A stretch of DNA of 64,000 bases from assembly GCA_030737835.1 (NCBI GenBank), contig CM060849.1, forward strand, positions 10,790,268 through 10,854,267, written 5' to 3'. The notes under the pieces were generated by a model. It did no database searches. It was given only the letters and a program-made list of their open reading frames with translations, and had not been told where the DNA came from. The stretch is from Acorus gramineus (lineage: Eukaryota; Streptophyta; Magnoliopsida; Acorales; Acoraceae). The translations under genes and the position numbers were made by a program. Shown one piece after another: positions 24,047 through 35,365 of this stretch (its first letter is position 1; the number at the start of each line of letters is the position of its first letter).

Positions 24047-24889
24047 GGGTTTTTTGCATGTATACCATTAAAAAACATGTTATTTATTTTTATACCATTA
24101 CAAAATTCATATTTATTTGTATACCATTGCAATCTTTATCAATAAAAAAATATGCCATCATCTTAACTTTTATAACAAAAATCAAATTTAACTAGAGTTA
24201 ACTTTTAACTAGACAAAAAATGACAAAAATAACCTTATTATAATGTAAAGAATAACAACTTTTTGCATATATACCCTTCAATAAGTTGTTATTTATGTTT
24301 ATACCATTAAAACTAATCTACCTATATTTTTGAACCATTAAAGTATTTTGTAATTTTACATATTTATCAATTTAATTATGTTTTTTATATTTTTAAATAT
24401 GTCTATTAATGCCATTAAAGCATATAAAATATCACAATAGTCTTTCTACATACGTACATAGATACAATCACACGCATACATACACAAACTCTCCCACAAT
24501 ATTTACAAATAAAAAAAATCTATATTTTTTTTATTTCATAAAACATATGATTTTAATATTTTAATAAAAAAATTTAACTATTAAATCATTCTCATGGTAA
24601 AATTTTAACATTTTTTATTTTTTTCATGGTATAAAAATAAATATAAAATTTTAATGATATAAAAATAAATATTGAATTTTGTAAGAGCAAATATAAAATA
24701 AAAAATAAGGATATTTTAGTCATTCTCCATGACTTTAACGTGGTTAGAAGAAAATTTGATGAAAATTAACTAGGATGGTAAAAATGCATATTTTCTTAAT
24801 TATTTAATGGTATAAAAGTAAATAGACTATTTTTTATGGTAAAAAAATAAATAATATGTTTTTCAATGGTATACATGCAAAAAAACTCT
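24047..24889. mobile_element. MITE with long terminal inverted repeats, about 843 bp
   Basis: The left end GGGTTTTTTGCATGTATACC is matched on the opposite strand of the right end by AGTTTTTTTGCATGTATACC. The match extends through CATGTTATTTATTTTTATACC-like sequence for some 80 bp or more. Long TIRs with no coding capacity fit a Mutator-like MITE. The AT-rich flanks hide the target duplication. Confidence 0.7.
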
Positions 24890-25162
24890 AAAAAATCTTA
24901 TAGTATTTGAGTTGGGTCAATCGGGTCCATAGAATCTAGTCGAGGTAAATTCAAGACCCGACCTTTTTTGATGGTTGGGTCTTTCGAGTCGGATATTTAC
25001 ACATATTATTGGGTTAGGTCCGGGTCGAAGCGTGACCCGTTGACATGCCTAATTAGGTTCTTGGTAAGATACATGGTTGTTTTAACATGTCACATGGCCA
25101 CATGGTATAATTGTCACATCTTCTTCAATTGTCACCTTTTATAGGGAACCTGTTTCCATTTA

Positions 25163-25682
25163 GGGAAAAATCCAAATAACCCCCTCTAAACTGCTTAGAA
25201 ATCCACATAATCCTCTGACTTTTTCGTCTTAAAAAAAATGTAAATCCAAATAATCCCCTCAATTAAACTTCTATTGAGGGATGAGGAATATTTTATAAAT
25301 ATTTCATTTTGTTGACCCTGACTAAAAATACAATATACCAAAAACCCCTATTACAATTCGTTAAAAATGTGAAAAAAAAATTTATGTACATCATGATTTT
25401 ACCCTTTAGATTGATTGTAAAACCTTATAGAGGAGTAAAATCATCATTTACATATAATTTTTTCACATTTTTAACACATTGTAGAGGATTTTTTATATAT
25501 TGTACTTTCAATTAGGGTTAGCCAGACAAAATATTCGTAGAATAATTCTAATTTATCAACAAAAATTTAATTAAAGGAGCTATTTAGATTTACATAGGTG
25601 TTTTCAGATGATTATATAAATAAAAAATTAAAGGGTTATATAGATTTCAAGTGGCTTATGAGGGGTTATTTGAATTTTTTCC
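25163..25682. mobile_element. foldback MITE (family B, copy 1), about 520 bp
   Basis: The left arm has AAATCCAAATAACCCCCTC and the right arm, on the other strand, AATTCAAATAACCCCTCAT. Inverted similarity continues inward through the CAATATACC and GTTAAAAATGTG segments almost to the centre near 25400. The same family occurs at 61838-62303. No open frame of interest. Confidence 0.7.
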
Positions 25683-25689
25683 TTCACTT

Positions 25690-26629
25690 TATTGGTTATT
25701 ATTACTCAGTAATACTTTTGTCGTCTAATGTGCAATTTAAAATACTTTTTGAATCCTTTATATAATATGTTAGGGTAGTATATATTATGATTATTAAAAA
25801 AAATTATATTAATATAATACATATTTAATGTTTATAACAGGATATATTTCATTGAACGATTGTATTCTTAAAAAACTGAGGATTACGGTCGGGGCCATCA
25901 CTAAACAGGGTTTTGTTTTCATTTTCTTTCATTTATAAAAATTATAAAACTGTTTACTTTCTCTTTCCATCATACTTATTATTTCATTTTATATTTTTGT
26001 CGTGCACTGTCCTTTGTAAATTATTGTACGGCAGATATTCCAACAAGAGTTCTATTTGATACAAAACATATACATTCATAGATTATACGGAATACATGAC
26101 AATCATACAAGATAAATACAACAGAGAATTAAATGATTTTTTTAAAATGTATTCTACCATTAGCACGAGAAATACATGCCAAAACTTTAACGTAATAATA
26201 ATTAGTATTAGTTTTTAAATAATGAAGAACGTGAGTAAATCATCCAAACCAGGATTTTGAAAATAACACAGTTCAATGACTATTTAGATTACTTTTCTGA
26301 ACATTTATAAAAAGGTTCAGAGTACTTTGTGCATATGCAATAATGGATTCCCTTCAACTGGTACATTACAAAACAACCCCCAACCAAAAAACATGAAGCA
26401 ATGACCTGTTGAAGGAATACAAAAACACTAGAGTGAAATACATGTTTGCTAACAAATAAAACACTGCATTTTACATTGTTTATAGAACTCAAAAGTCTAA
26501 TATTACCAGCAGAATATCAACTTCTGAGACAATACAAGATCCACATTCTGATAGAAAATAATAACATAGAACCTCACAATACGCTTATAATGTGAAAGCA
26601 GGAGTGAGACTTGCTGTTATCAGAAACAT
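25690..26629. other. intergenic DNA / 3' flank of BUD31
   Basis: AT-rich, with no gene recognised. The part adjoining 26629 is probably the BUD31 3' UTR. Confidence 0.4.
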
Positions 26630-28980
26630 CTAGTCTTCATCTTCATCATCTCGCTTGGAAGACGAAAAATCCCCACTCGCACACCCTCTGCAACCGCAAT
26701 GAACGCATTCTATAACCTTCTCTTCTCTCAGATTTTTGGGGACTCTACAGACACATGTGGTGCCAAAGTTGTGGTCCCTTGGTTGCATGCATCGGAGGCA
26801 ACAGAGACGCTCATAGCCCGGCTGCATGGCCACAAGAATCGATAAGCAAAACTTGTGAGGTATAGGAAACAGAAGTTATACATAAGCAAAATGACATTTC
26901 ATATAGTACGCCTTATCTTATTTTCAACTGGGGCGATGCACGGAAAGATTTAGAATTGTCACAAATGGGGAATACTTCAACAAGAGATAAAATTCGTAAT
27001 TCGGTAAAACTTAGGTAAAATTCAGAAAAAAGTTTGAAAACATAAGAAGAAGTTACTAAAAATAGAAAATTTTAATGCCAAATCATCAACACTAAATCAA
27101 ATCCATTATCTCCCACTGATGTCGGAATATCAAAACATTTAGGGAAAAAAAAAACTTGTGGGACCAACCTTTTTTTTTGTTTGAGTTCAAGTAAAATCAT
27201 TAAAAATCACATTAAATCTAGTACAATCAAAGAAGTAAATACATAGCATTTAATACATGTTCAATTCATTTAACGCGTGAATTATTGAATAAGGCGGCCC
27301 CCAAAAATCCCATGACATACGGGATGTGTGGCTCTCAGGTAGAAACCACTATTCATCATTCATTGATTGTCCAGCAGCCCAGATGGTTTGACAGGCTCTT
27401 GGGGAGTCCACAGGTATTAAGCACAACTTCTCCTTGCTTGAAGAACTGTGGAGGGCAGGAAAGAGTCTTAAGAAAAAGGGAGACCACAGAAAAAAAAGCA
27501 AAGATCTCCCAAATACTCATCCCGGCGACTGCATGGGCATTATGGATCGCAAGATATGAAGTGGTTTTCAACGGGGGGGGGGGGTGGGGGGCGCGGGGGG
27601 GCTCTTTTTGCTTCATGAAGACATGGGACTCGGTGGAAATATTCATTTCAGAATGGGGACATTGCCGTGTAGGGGCCTCTTCTGTTTGTTTTGAGTGGGG
27701 AAAACTTGTAATTGAGGAGTGATTCTTCAGTTTTGGGGATGGGGATTTTGTAGACAGCTTGTCTTCATAGTCCCCTTTCCTTTTTTATTTCTTCCTATTC
27801 CTATTTTTTTGGGTGCTTGTGGCTATGTACTGCTTATTTTAACTAGTATATGGCCAATATATTTTCTCAAAGAAATTATTAAATAAGGTATGTCTGTTTA
27901 ATGAGATGATATTTAAATGGGAATTAAACTTTCGACAAATAGTTCATATTTAATGATAAGTTTATGCATTGCATTCTGGTTTTTGGTTATCAAGGAAGAA
28001 CTGCAGAGGATAAGTTGTCCTCGTGGTCAAAATATTGTTTGCTGCCACGAAAAGAAATGTGGGTCATTTCCAATGAGAGACATCCATGGGATTTTCAGAG
28101 GCTGAGTAAGATTTATAACCCCCCTATATAGATTATGTAATCCAGAAAAATAGTAAATAATTCTCTTCATAAACAATCATTTGTTGAACCATGTAAATCA
28201 CTTCTCGTGTCATAGTGTGTATTTTTTTTTCCTCTCTACTTCGTTTCATGGGCATATTTTTCAACAATTTAATACATGAATTAACAAAAATTCAGAGTAT
28301 TAGGTAACAAGAGGATTTAGCACCTCCGGATTGGCCATAGAGCTACTCTCGAGCATTCAAAAATAAATCGATATGAGGTTGACTTTTAAGAACAGTTTCA
28401 AAAACTTCTCTTGAATTCAAGTAAGAATCCTGACATGGGCTGGTTTGCAACATCTCTCAAATTCAAGTAAGAATCCAGACATGGGCAGGTTGGCCGGTTG
28501 CAGGGGGTTGACCTAGTTAAACTATGCTACGATCTAACAAATGTACAACCAGCCAACAAGCATGCATATGTTTCATAAAGGATTAAAGAACAAACCTTTT
28601 TCCATTTGGCAATAAGATTGCGGTCAGCATAATCCTGATCCAAGCAAAACTCGTAGAGCTCCTTTGATATTTCCTTCCTCCGGTAGTACAGGTCAAATAT
28701 ATAGCGACTTCTCTGATTCGCGATTCGAAAAATCGGCCATAATGCTTCACATTTTCTCTTGCCATCATGCGGATCATTTTCAGCTGCACATAAATTCATT
28801 ATTTGGGTAAGCAATCTGGTTTATGTGAAATATCTGCTGAGGCATATAACTATTACTCTTTTGATAATGTATGAAAAAATATGCACCTTCTCTCATCTTT
28901 GCCTCAAACCCACGGAGAGTGGGCTCAATAAGCTCCCAGCCTTCAGGGTATTTTACGCGGTTTGTCTTAATCTTCGGCAT
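26630..28980 (-). CDS. BUD31: BUD31 / G10 family pre-mRNA splicing factor
   Basis: BUD31 is a small, highly conserved nuclear protein of the activated spliceosome. Three exons join in frame to 157 aa: 28887-28980, 28596-28783, 26630-26821. The protein opens [20 protein letters not shown]. It continues with [20 protein letters not shown] and [20 protein letters not shown]. The cysteine-rich C-terminal part ([27 protein letters not shown]) binds zinc in this family. Plant homologs usually end at ...CASGD (about 145 aa). Here the frame runs 12 residues further as [12 protein letters not shown]. The leader probably contains an intron, because an acceptor (GACAG) occurs about 30 nt before the ATG and a possible non-coding first exon lies near 30415-30517. 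Confidence 0.95.
27285..27722 (+). pseudogene. LINE ORF2 C-terminal fragment in BUD31 intron 2
   Basis: The frame contains [13 protein letters not shown], like the zinc-knuckle-type CGSQVETT region after plant LINE reverse transcriptases. [14 protein letters not shown] is typical of the same proteins further on. The 145-residue open frame starts and ends inside the fragment and is antisense to BUD31. A G-run at 27571-27600 interrupts similarity. It is a truncated relic. Confidence 0.65.
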
Positions 28981-29009
28981 ATTTCCCTACGTGCAATTTG
29001 CTTCTTAAC
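28981..29009 (-). other. probable end of BUD31 5' leader (second leader exon)
   Basis: Upstream of the ATG the minus strand reads GGACAG followed by GTTAAGAAGCAAATTGC, a good acceptor for a leader intron. The leader intron would run from about 30415 to 29010 (donor context CTCAAGGTCCC). This was inferred from consensus only. Confidence 0.45.
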
Positions 29010-30414
29010 CTGTCCTTTTGAGGGGAACATAAGAAAGGTTAGAATATGCCACAAGGCCCACAACATATGAAAGGTGCATAAAAAAGGAGTTCATAAGATT
29101 TTAAGTTCTCATGGACAATGAACTTCCTTCTCCACAACTCACATTCAAACCGTAAAGTAGATCTTCTCCTCAAAAAAAATACACACACACACGCACAAAA
29201 AGAAAACATGTAACAATTATAACAGGACATAAAAGTCAGATATGAGATACCTCGGAATAAAAACCACATGACATAATCAATATGAGAATTCTACATGATA
29301 TGACAATGGGTTTTGGCGAGCTAACAAAAAAATATAATGCAAAGTTGCTAACTCTGAATTATAACGATCTCCATTATTGAAAAATGGTATGCATGAGCAG
29401 TCCAATGAGAATTGAGAAGCAAGCACGTTACTTTGAGGGTCCAGTGCACCTCTTATAGGAGAATAAATCATAAAACAATGGGGCACATTCTTTAAATTGT
29501 AACACTACATAAAAATTACTATCATAACCTCCATGAATTTTCCACTAGTTTAGGGGAACCAGCTTCCATGACACATTTATGAAACTGAATATGTCCTACC
29601 ACAAGTCCTAGCTTTTCTTCAATGAAAACACGATAAAACCTTATAAGTCTATCAATTTGTTCTTCATTAAGCATAGTAAAAAAAAAAACTCCAAACTCTT
29701 CCTAATTTTTTGGAAAGTCCCAAGGATTAGATACCTTCATACCTATCAACCAAACAAAATTCTACTCATTGAATTGTGTGTTTAGTACCTTCATATTCCA
29801 GATATCCATTTCAAAAAAAAAAAAAATGGTTCACCACCTTCTTCAAAAATTTTAACTGTCATCGCACCTTCACAACACCCAACACAGAAGTTTTTGCATT
29901 TATTTCTCATACTATTGATCAGAACACACATCTATAGAACAATTTAATTATCTTCCTGCTGTTATTGTACTTATCCCATATCATTTATGAATGCACACTT
30001 ATCATACCAATAACCAGATATAACCCTTCCCTTTGGTACACAAAATTTGCGACTACAAATCCAAAAGTGAACACTTCACACAAGCTAACCAAATACTCCA
30101 ACCACCCAAGACAACCCATATAGAAGAAGAGACACCCATTCGAGTTACATCAACTTTCTCCCAAATCAAAAGCAAGAAGACCATGCCCACCCACCCAATA
30201 AACCAATTCACCCAGAAAGGAGTGAAAAAGGAAAAACACAACCAAAGTTTATTATGAAACAACAACTCATGCATCGACAAGAACACCAACATAAACAATA
30301 CAAACTTAAAAATTAAAAACAGATATCGATTTCTAATTAGAGAAATCCAATACAAAAAAAAAAAAAAAAACAAGAACGATAGAATCTAGGGATTTAGGGG
30401 AGGTGAGGGTGGGA
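29010..30414. other. putative BUD31 leader intron / upstream DNA
   Basis: AT-rich DNA without recognised domains. The open frames at 30033-30257 (plus) and 30053-30373 (minus) overlap each other, are low-complexity and resemble no known family. Confidence 0.4.
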
Positions 30415-30517
30415 CCTTGAGAGGCGAGTCTGAGGCGGCGTAGGGGATTTGGTCTGGCCGTCGACCTTACGCGGTTCCCAAGTACGGAATGAAATTAGGG
30501 CACTTGAACAGATTTGA

Positions 30518-31034
30518 GGGGACCGACTATACCCACCAAGCAATATTCTATACCCACTATCCCAAAATATTAATAACCTAGTTTTTTTCTTTCTATGAAA
30601 AAAAGGTATTAATCCCACCCACCACCTCCTCCTCCCTTTCTCAATCTTTTCCACCAGGACGACAATGGCGACGACGGCGCGAACGGCGGAAGAGAGGGAG
30701 GGTCGTGAAAGGTGGAGGCCGTGGGAGGAGCTGGAGTTCAGGTCGGGGCCGTAGAGAAAAGCGGACGGAATATAGGCCGGCGTAGTAGGGGAAGATGACG
30801 GCGTCGGCGGAGGAAGGGGACTAGGGGAAGAGGAGAAGCGGGGGTGCTTGAGGAGGCGGTTTTGAAAGAGGAGCCGAGGAGATGGGGTCGGTGTGGGTCT
30901 TGGGGCCGAGGCCGTGATTGGAGATGAAGGGGCAGAGGTCAGCTGCGGGGAGCAGTCGAAATTTGTTTAATATGGGATGATGGTTCGGTTGAAATTTTCA
31001 TAAACAATAGGTGGTGGGTATATCTGTTCACCCC
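30518..31034. mobile_element. small TIR-flanked insert carrying a gene fragment
   Basis: The left end (GGGGACCGACTATACCCACC) and the opposite strand of the right end (GGGGTGAACAGATATACCC, then ACCA) form an imperfect inverted repeat of about 22 bp with a shared core TATACCCACCA. Between them lies GC-rich DNA with a glycosyltransferase fragment. This suggests a Pack-type non-autonomous element that picked up a gene piece. No target duplication was confirmed. Confidence 0.4.
30662..30965 (-). pseudogene. GT47 (exostosin/MUR3-like) glycosyltransferase fragment, frameshifted
   Basis: Three frames together give the GT47 signature order. These are CPFISNHGLGPKTHT, then LFQNRLLKHPRF (the FHRRLL-like segment), then SADAVIFPYYAGLYSVRF, then LYGPDLNSSSSHGLHL. 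In plant MUR3/XLT2-type xyloglucan glycosyltransferases these lie in this order near the N-terminal part of the exostosin domain. The frame changes at least twice and one stop occurs, so it is non-functional. The rest of the gene is absent. GC content is far above the flanks. Confidence 0.65.
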
Positions 31035-31048
31035 GAGATATTGCCAGG

Positions 31049-31056
31049 TTTTTATA
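31049..31056 (-). promoter_or_regulatory. TATA box, candidate BUD31 promoter
   Basis: The minus strand reads CCGGCTATAAAAACC just outside the right end of the insert at 30518-31034. It points towards BUD31. If used, transcription would start near 31020 and the leader would include the insert. A different start downstream of the insert is equally possible. Confidence 0.4.
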
Positions 31057-31269
31057 GCCGGCTCTAATCTAGTGGGTTTGGTTGCTTTGTTCGGTGTTTT
31101 TGGATTCGTTGTCTGTTGTTAACTTGTTATTTGGAAAATATTAAACTAAGTTATTTTTGACGTCTATAACTCAAAATATACATGTTTTTTATTTTTATTT
31201 TTTAAAATAATAAATATTATCTAAAATATTATAAAACTTTATTTAAAAGGATAAAATCATCATATAATT

Positions 31270-32790
31270 TTTAGGGTCTTGCTACATGGACCTCAAAATT
31301 TGAGCCTCATTCATAAGCTCCAGTACGTGTTATTAATTTATTGGTTTCCTGTTTGACTTTTTTTAAAAGTAAAAAGTGCAGAGACAATACTACCCTTCCT
31401 TTATATTTGAATTTTTTATTATAAAAAACAATCCCTCGTTAATTGGGATTGAATAACTGCTTCTAGCACTCCTTCTTTAAAAAAAAATTCTTTTTTACCC
31501 TCATAAAGCATCCACTACTTCAAAAATTCATTTCGACCGGCGTTCTCATCTCCGGCGATCGGCATCACTACCTTTGGATTGCTCTCGTCGTCCTCTATCA
31601 TATGAGAGGTGGATCGGCTACCTTTCGAGTACTCCTCCGACCTCTACCTCCATTTTTTTCAGATACAGCTACAAATGAATATATTAGACTTTCAGATACA
31701 GATTAGTATATTCACATGAAACAATTATATTCTATTTAATGAAGCATTACTTAGATGATTAATAAAAATATTTAAATATACATGACAAAACAATTAAATA
31801 TTATTCAGATACACATTAATCAAATCCATTAAAAAAATAACAAACAACAAATTGAGCTGGGTAAATAATTCAGATACACGTGTATTTGAAATAACAACTT
31901 TACATTAGATACAAGTGTATCTGAAATCTGAATGAGTTTAAAAATGAAACAATTATGGTTTATATACTAATGAGACATTGTATAGATGATTAATAAAAGT
32001 CTTTAAATATAGATGTCAAAAAATAATTAAATATTATTCAGATACATATTAATCAAATCCACCAAAAGAAAAATAACAAACAACAAATTGGGGTGGATAA
32101 ATAATTAAGATACACATGTATCTGGAATCTGAATTAGCAACTTTACATTAGATAACAATGTATCTTGAATCCGAATAAGTTAAATAATGATCATGCAAGG
32201 TTAAAAATATACTGAACGACTCAATATGCATACTTATACACATACACAACAACAAAAACGATTATACAAATCGTACTTATTCAGATCTCAAAAATCGTAC
32301 TGAATAATATTATGCAAGGCTAAAAATTCAGATACAGTGGCAATGTATCTGAATTTAAATTAAATTCGATCTAAAAAATGTATTGATAATTCAAAGATGA
32401 ATGTAAAATCAGAACAATATGTTTTATTCAGATTGAAAAGCTTAACCTGAATGGATCGTCATTGTTTGCACCACAATCAGATCGCAAATAAAAAAAAAAT
32501 TACTAGAGTAATTATAATCTTCTCCTCTAATCCCCACCAAAACTGAATTCAATATTTTTTTCACATATCAATCTGAATAAAAAAAATGTAAATCTTATTT
32601 TTTTGGTATTCAATTGAATTAATTACTTTAAAAAGAGAGAGAATATCCTAAATCATAACTACCTCGAGATTTAAGGAATCGGTTATGGAAAAAACTTCTC
32701 CATTTAGATAGGAAGGGTAAAGTGGGTAATTCAATCTTGCCACCTCATGGGGCTTGAGATGGGGTCTACCAATTGGGGCCTAAAAATCAT
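31270..32790. mobile_element. probable non-autonomous transposon, about 1.5 kb
   Basis: The left side (ATTTTTAGGGTCTTGC, GACCTC, TTGAGCCTC, ACCCTTCC) and the opposite strand of the right side (ATTTTTAGGCCCCAATTGG, GACCCCATCTCAAGCCCC, ACCCTTCC) show imperfect inverted similarity. The interior has a GC-rich piece at 31535-31660 and AT-rich repeats but no transposase. The borders are approximate. Confidence 0.45.
31716..32175. repeat. tandem duplication, 228-bp period
   Basis: Units start at 31716 and 31944, both with ATGAAACAATTAT. They share TTAGATGATTAATAAAA-like, AAATATTATTCAGATACA, AACAAACAACAAATTG and TTTACATTAGATA segments. The motif CAGATACA recurs throughout. Confidence 0.8.
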
Positions 32791-33407
32791 TATTGTAAAA
32801 AAATATGTAGTATATACCATAAAAAAATTGTTCACGTTGTAAAAATGAATATTTATCGAAACCAAACAATGAAAAGCTTTAAATAAATTGCATTTGAATG
32901 TAAAACAATCATAATAATATAATAAATACATTAATTATTACTATTAAATCATTATATATTTGTAAATATTATACAAAATATTTCAAAAAAAATTTACATA
33001 AAGTCATAGATCTTTATATCCATGCCAAATACCATTATGAACTACCTTAAAATATCATCAATGATCAACCTACCTTAAAATGAGTCACAGTATCAATTTC
33101 ATTTTCATAGTTTACAAAGGGAATTTCGATACTTACACAACAACAACAAAAAAAAAACTATTTTTTTATCCAAAAAAAACTATAATCTTAACCCATTTGA
33201 CCTGTATGCTTTTAAAATCTGAGTGATGCAATAGTTACAAGTTAATAATGGTACAAAATATCTACACAAATGTATCATATACACAAACGTTACAGAATCC
33301 CTTCCTTCCCAATAAGAGTCCCCTCAAATTGCCCCATCAAAACCTTTTAAAAAAATCCCCCCAAAAAAAACAAAATCACATCTCCAAGAGAACAAAAAAA
33401 TATTTGA
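32791..33407. other. 3' flank of the EPL-like gene
   Basis: AT-rich with no recognised gene. The last few hundred bases before 33408 probably contain the EPL-like 3' UTR. Confidence 0.4.
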
Positions 33408-35332
33408 TCAGGCTACATCTGATGAACCACCACCACCTGTACATTTCCCTTCTCCCTCACCAGCCGTCGCTGGACGATCAGACGGCACCAAAGCGATGTC
33501 GGTGGGACCGAAAGTGCCATGGGCTTCTTCTGGAGACAATGGGTTAAGGTTATCGCTAGGACCACCCGACAAAGCAGGGATAGGTCCACCACAACAATGG
33601 ACTGCATCGGCGAGCCTTACAGCCATGAATGACTTGTACGCCGCAAGTTCAGCATTCTTCATGAGGATTTGGGCTCTCCGACGACGGCGGAGGGCGACAG
33701 CCGCGGCTTTCTGGGCTTTGACTTGGGCTTCACGGATCCCCTTCATGGCTTCGCGGATCTCGTCTTCTGCATGTATACAGAGGAGGAGCATTGGTTATTC
33801 ACTTGGCCCCCATTTGTTTTGAGAATAAGGGGGTGAACAAGGAAGCAATAGGCCTAAAAAAAAACGTTAGTTTTGAATGGATGAACTGTATAAAAGATAA
33901 ATGAGGCGATAAAAGAGCAAGTGGTCGGAAGGTTGGAAAACAAGTTATTACATTTGGTATAGAAAGAATCATAATAAACTTCAAGCTTGTTTCGACTTAG
34001 AAATAAAATTGGAGAATTTTTTGTTCCATCTAAAGGCCTGATTAACAATTGTACCCTCTTTTTATTCAGATTTTGACAAATATGAATAAGACAAAATTAA
34101 TGGACTTTTAATCCCTTAAAATTAAGATAATTTACCTCAAAATCTTATTTTCTTACCAAACTAGTCTTAATAGTTATGCCTTGGTAAATTAGAAGAACCA
34201 GTGATAAGACTGGAAGAGATATATTTATTCCTACTTATTCATCCAAAGTTTTAACTATATTCTAATAAAGAAAACATTTAAAATCAAAACAATTACCAAA
34301 ACCGAGTAAGGAATGGCAAACAAACAAAAAATCATCTAATTCTCTTACATTTGTATATATAACTACTTTATTTTCAGATAAGAAGATATTTCTCTTACAA
34401 TCATATAACTATTTTCTTTTCAGATTAGATATCTGTGAACCAAATGAGGGGTCCGGTTTAAATTTCTCTTGCGAGTTGATTAAGGTTAAAATTCTGATTA
34501 TAAGAAAACAGGCTAGTGTATACTCTTTTAAATGAGAACAATCACAGGAAGGAAATCTGAATATAAGATGAACTGCAAAGTAAACTGCAGGCTCCATTAA
34601 AACAATAATACAAGGTTAATTTGCAAGTCAAAATACTATTAGAATGCCAAAACGGGGTCAATAGACTTCAGAATTCCATTCTTTTATTATGAAGTAATGT
34701 CGTAAAAAAACTGTTTGAAAGATGTGAATAAAGTAATTCAACCATAGTTTTAAAGTGCTAAAGCAGCCACCCACTCTCCAAATGAATAAATAAATAATAA
34801 TAAATAAATTGTGGTCGTATATTTGTTTTCTTCATTCCTGAAAAATTCATAAGAAACTTAAAAATCTTAAACAATGCAAAAAGAATATCATAACCTCAGG
34901 AAACTTAGAAACATTAAGAATTATAGTTCATAATTAAATTTTAAAATAAAGTTTTGAAAGGATAACGTGAATAATGAAGTGTGAAAGTGAGTTTGAAAAG
35001 TGAAAACAAAACCAATGTGTTTAAATGAGATTTAAAAACGGAAAGTCGGAGACCTAAATATTAAAATAATGTTTGAAAGTCTAATGTGCGAAGTAAATTA
35101 GCAAAACCACAAAAATGAAAATCATACCAAAAAACAAAGTATGTGAAAGATTGAAAGACTAAAATGACATTAAAAAAAAGGCTACAGATATGCAGCAAAA
35201 GTAAATGTGTGTTTAAAGAGAGCAGAAAAGGCACAGAAATGTATTTTAAAGGATTGAGAGATTTTTAATTAGTGATTTGGTCCCTTTGTACCCCGTTTAT
35301 AGCCCCAATCACCCCCTCCTCCCCCCAAAACC

Positions 35333-35365
<33 letters not shown>

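Noticed and set aside
33496-33822. Plus-strand open frame of 108 aa
   Set aside because: Antisense to EPL exon 4, whose minus frame has the family's conserved helix.
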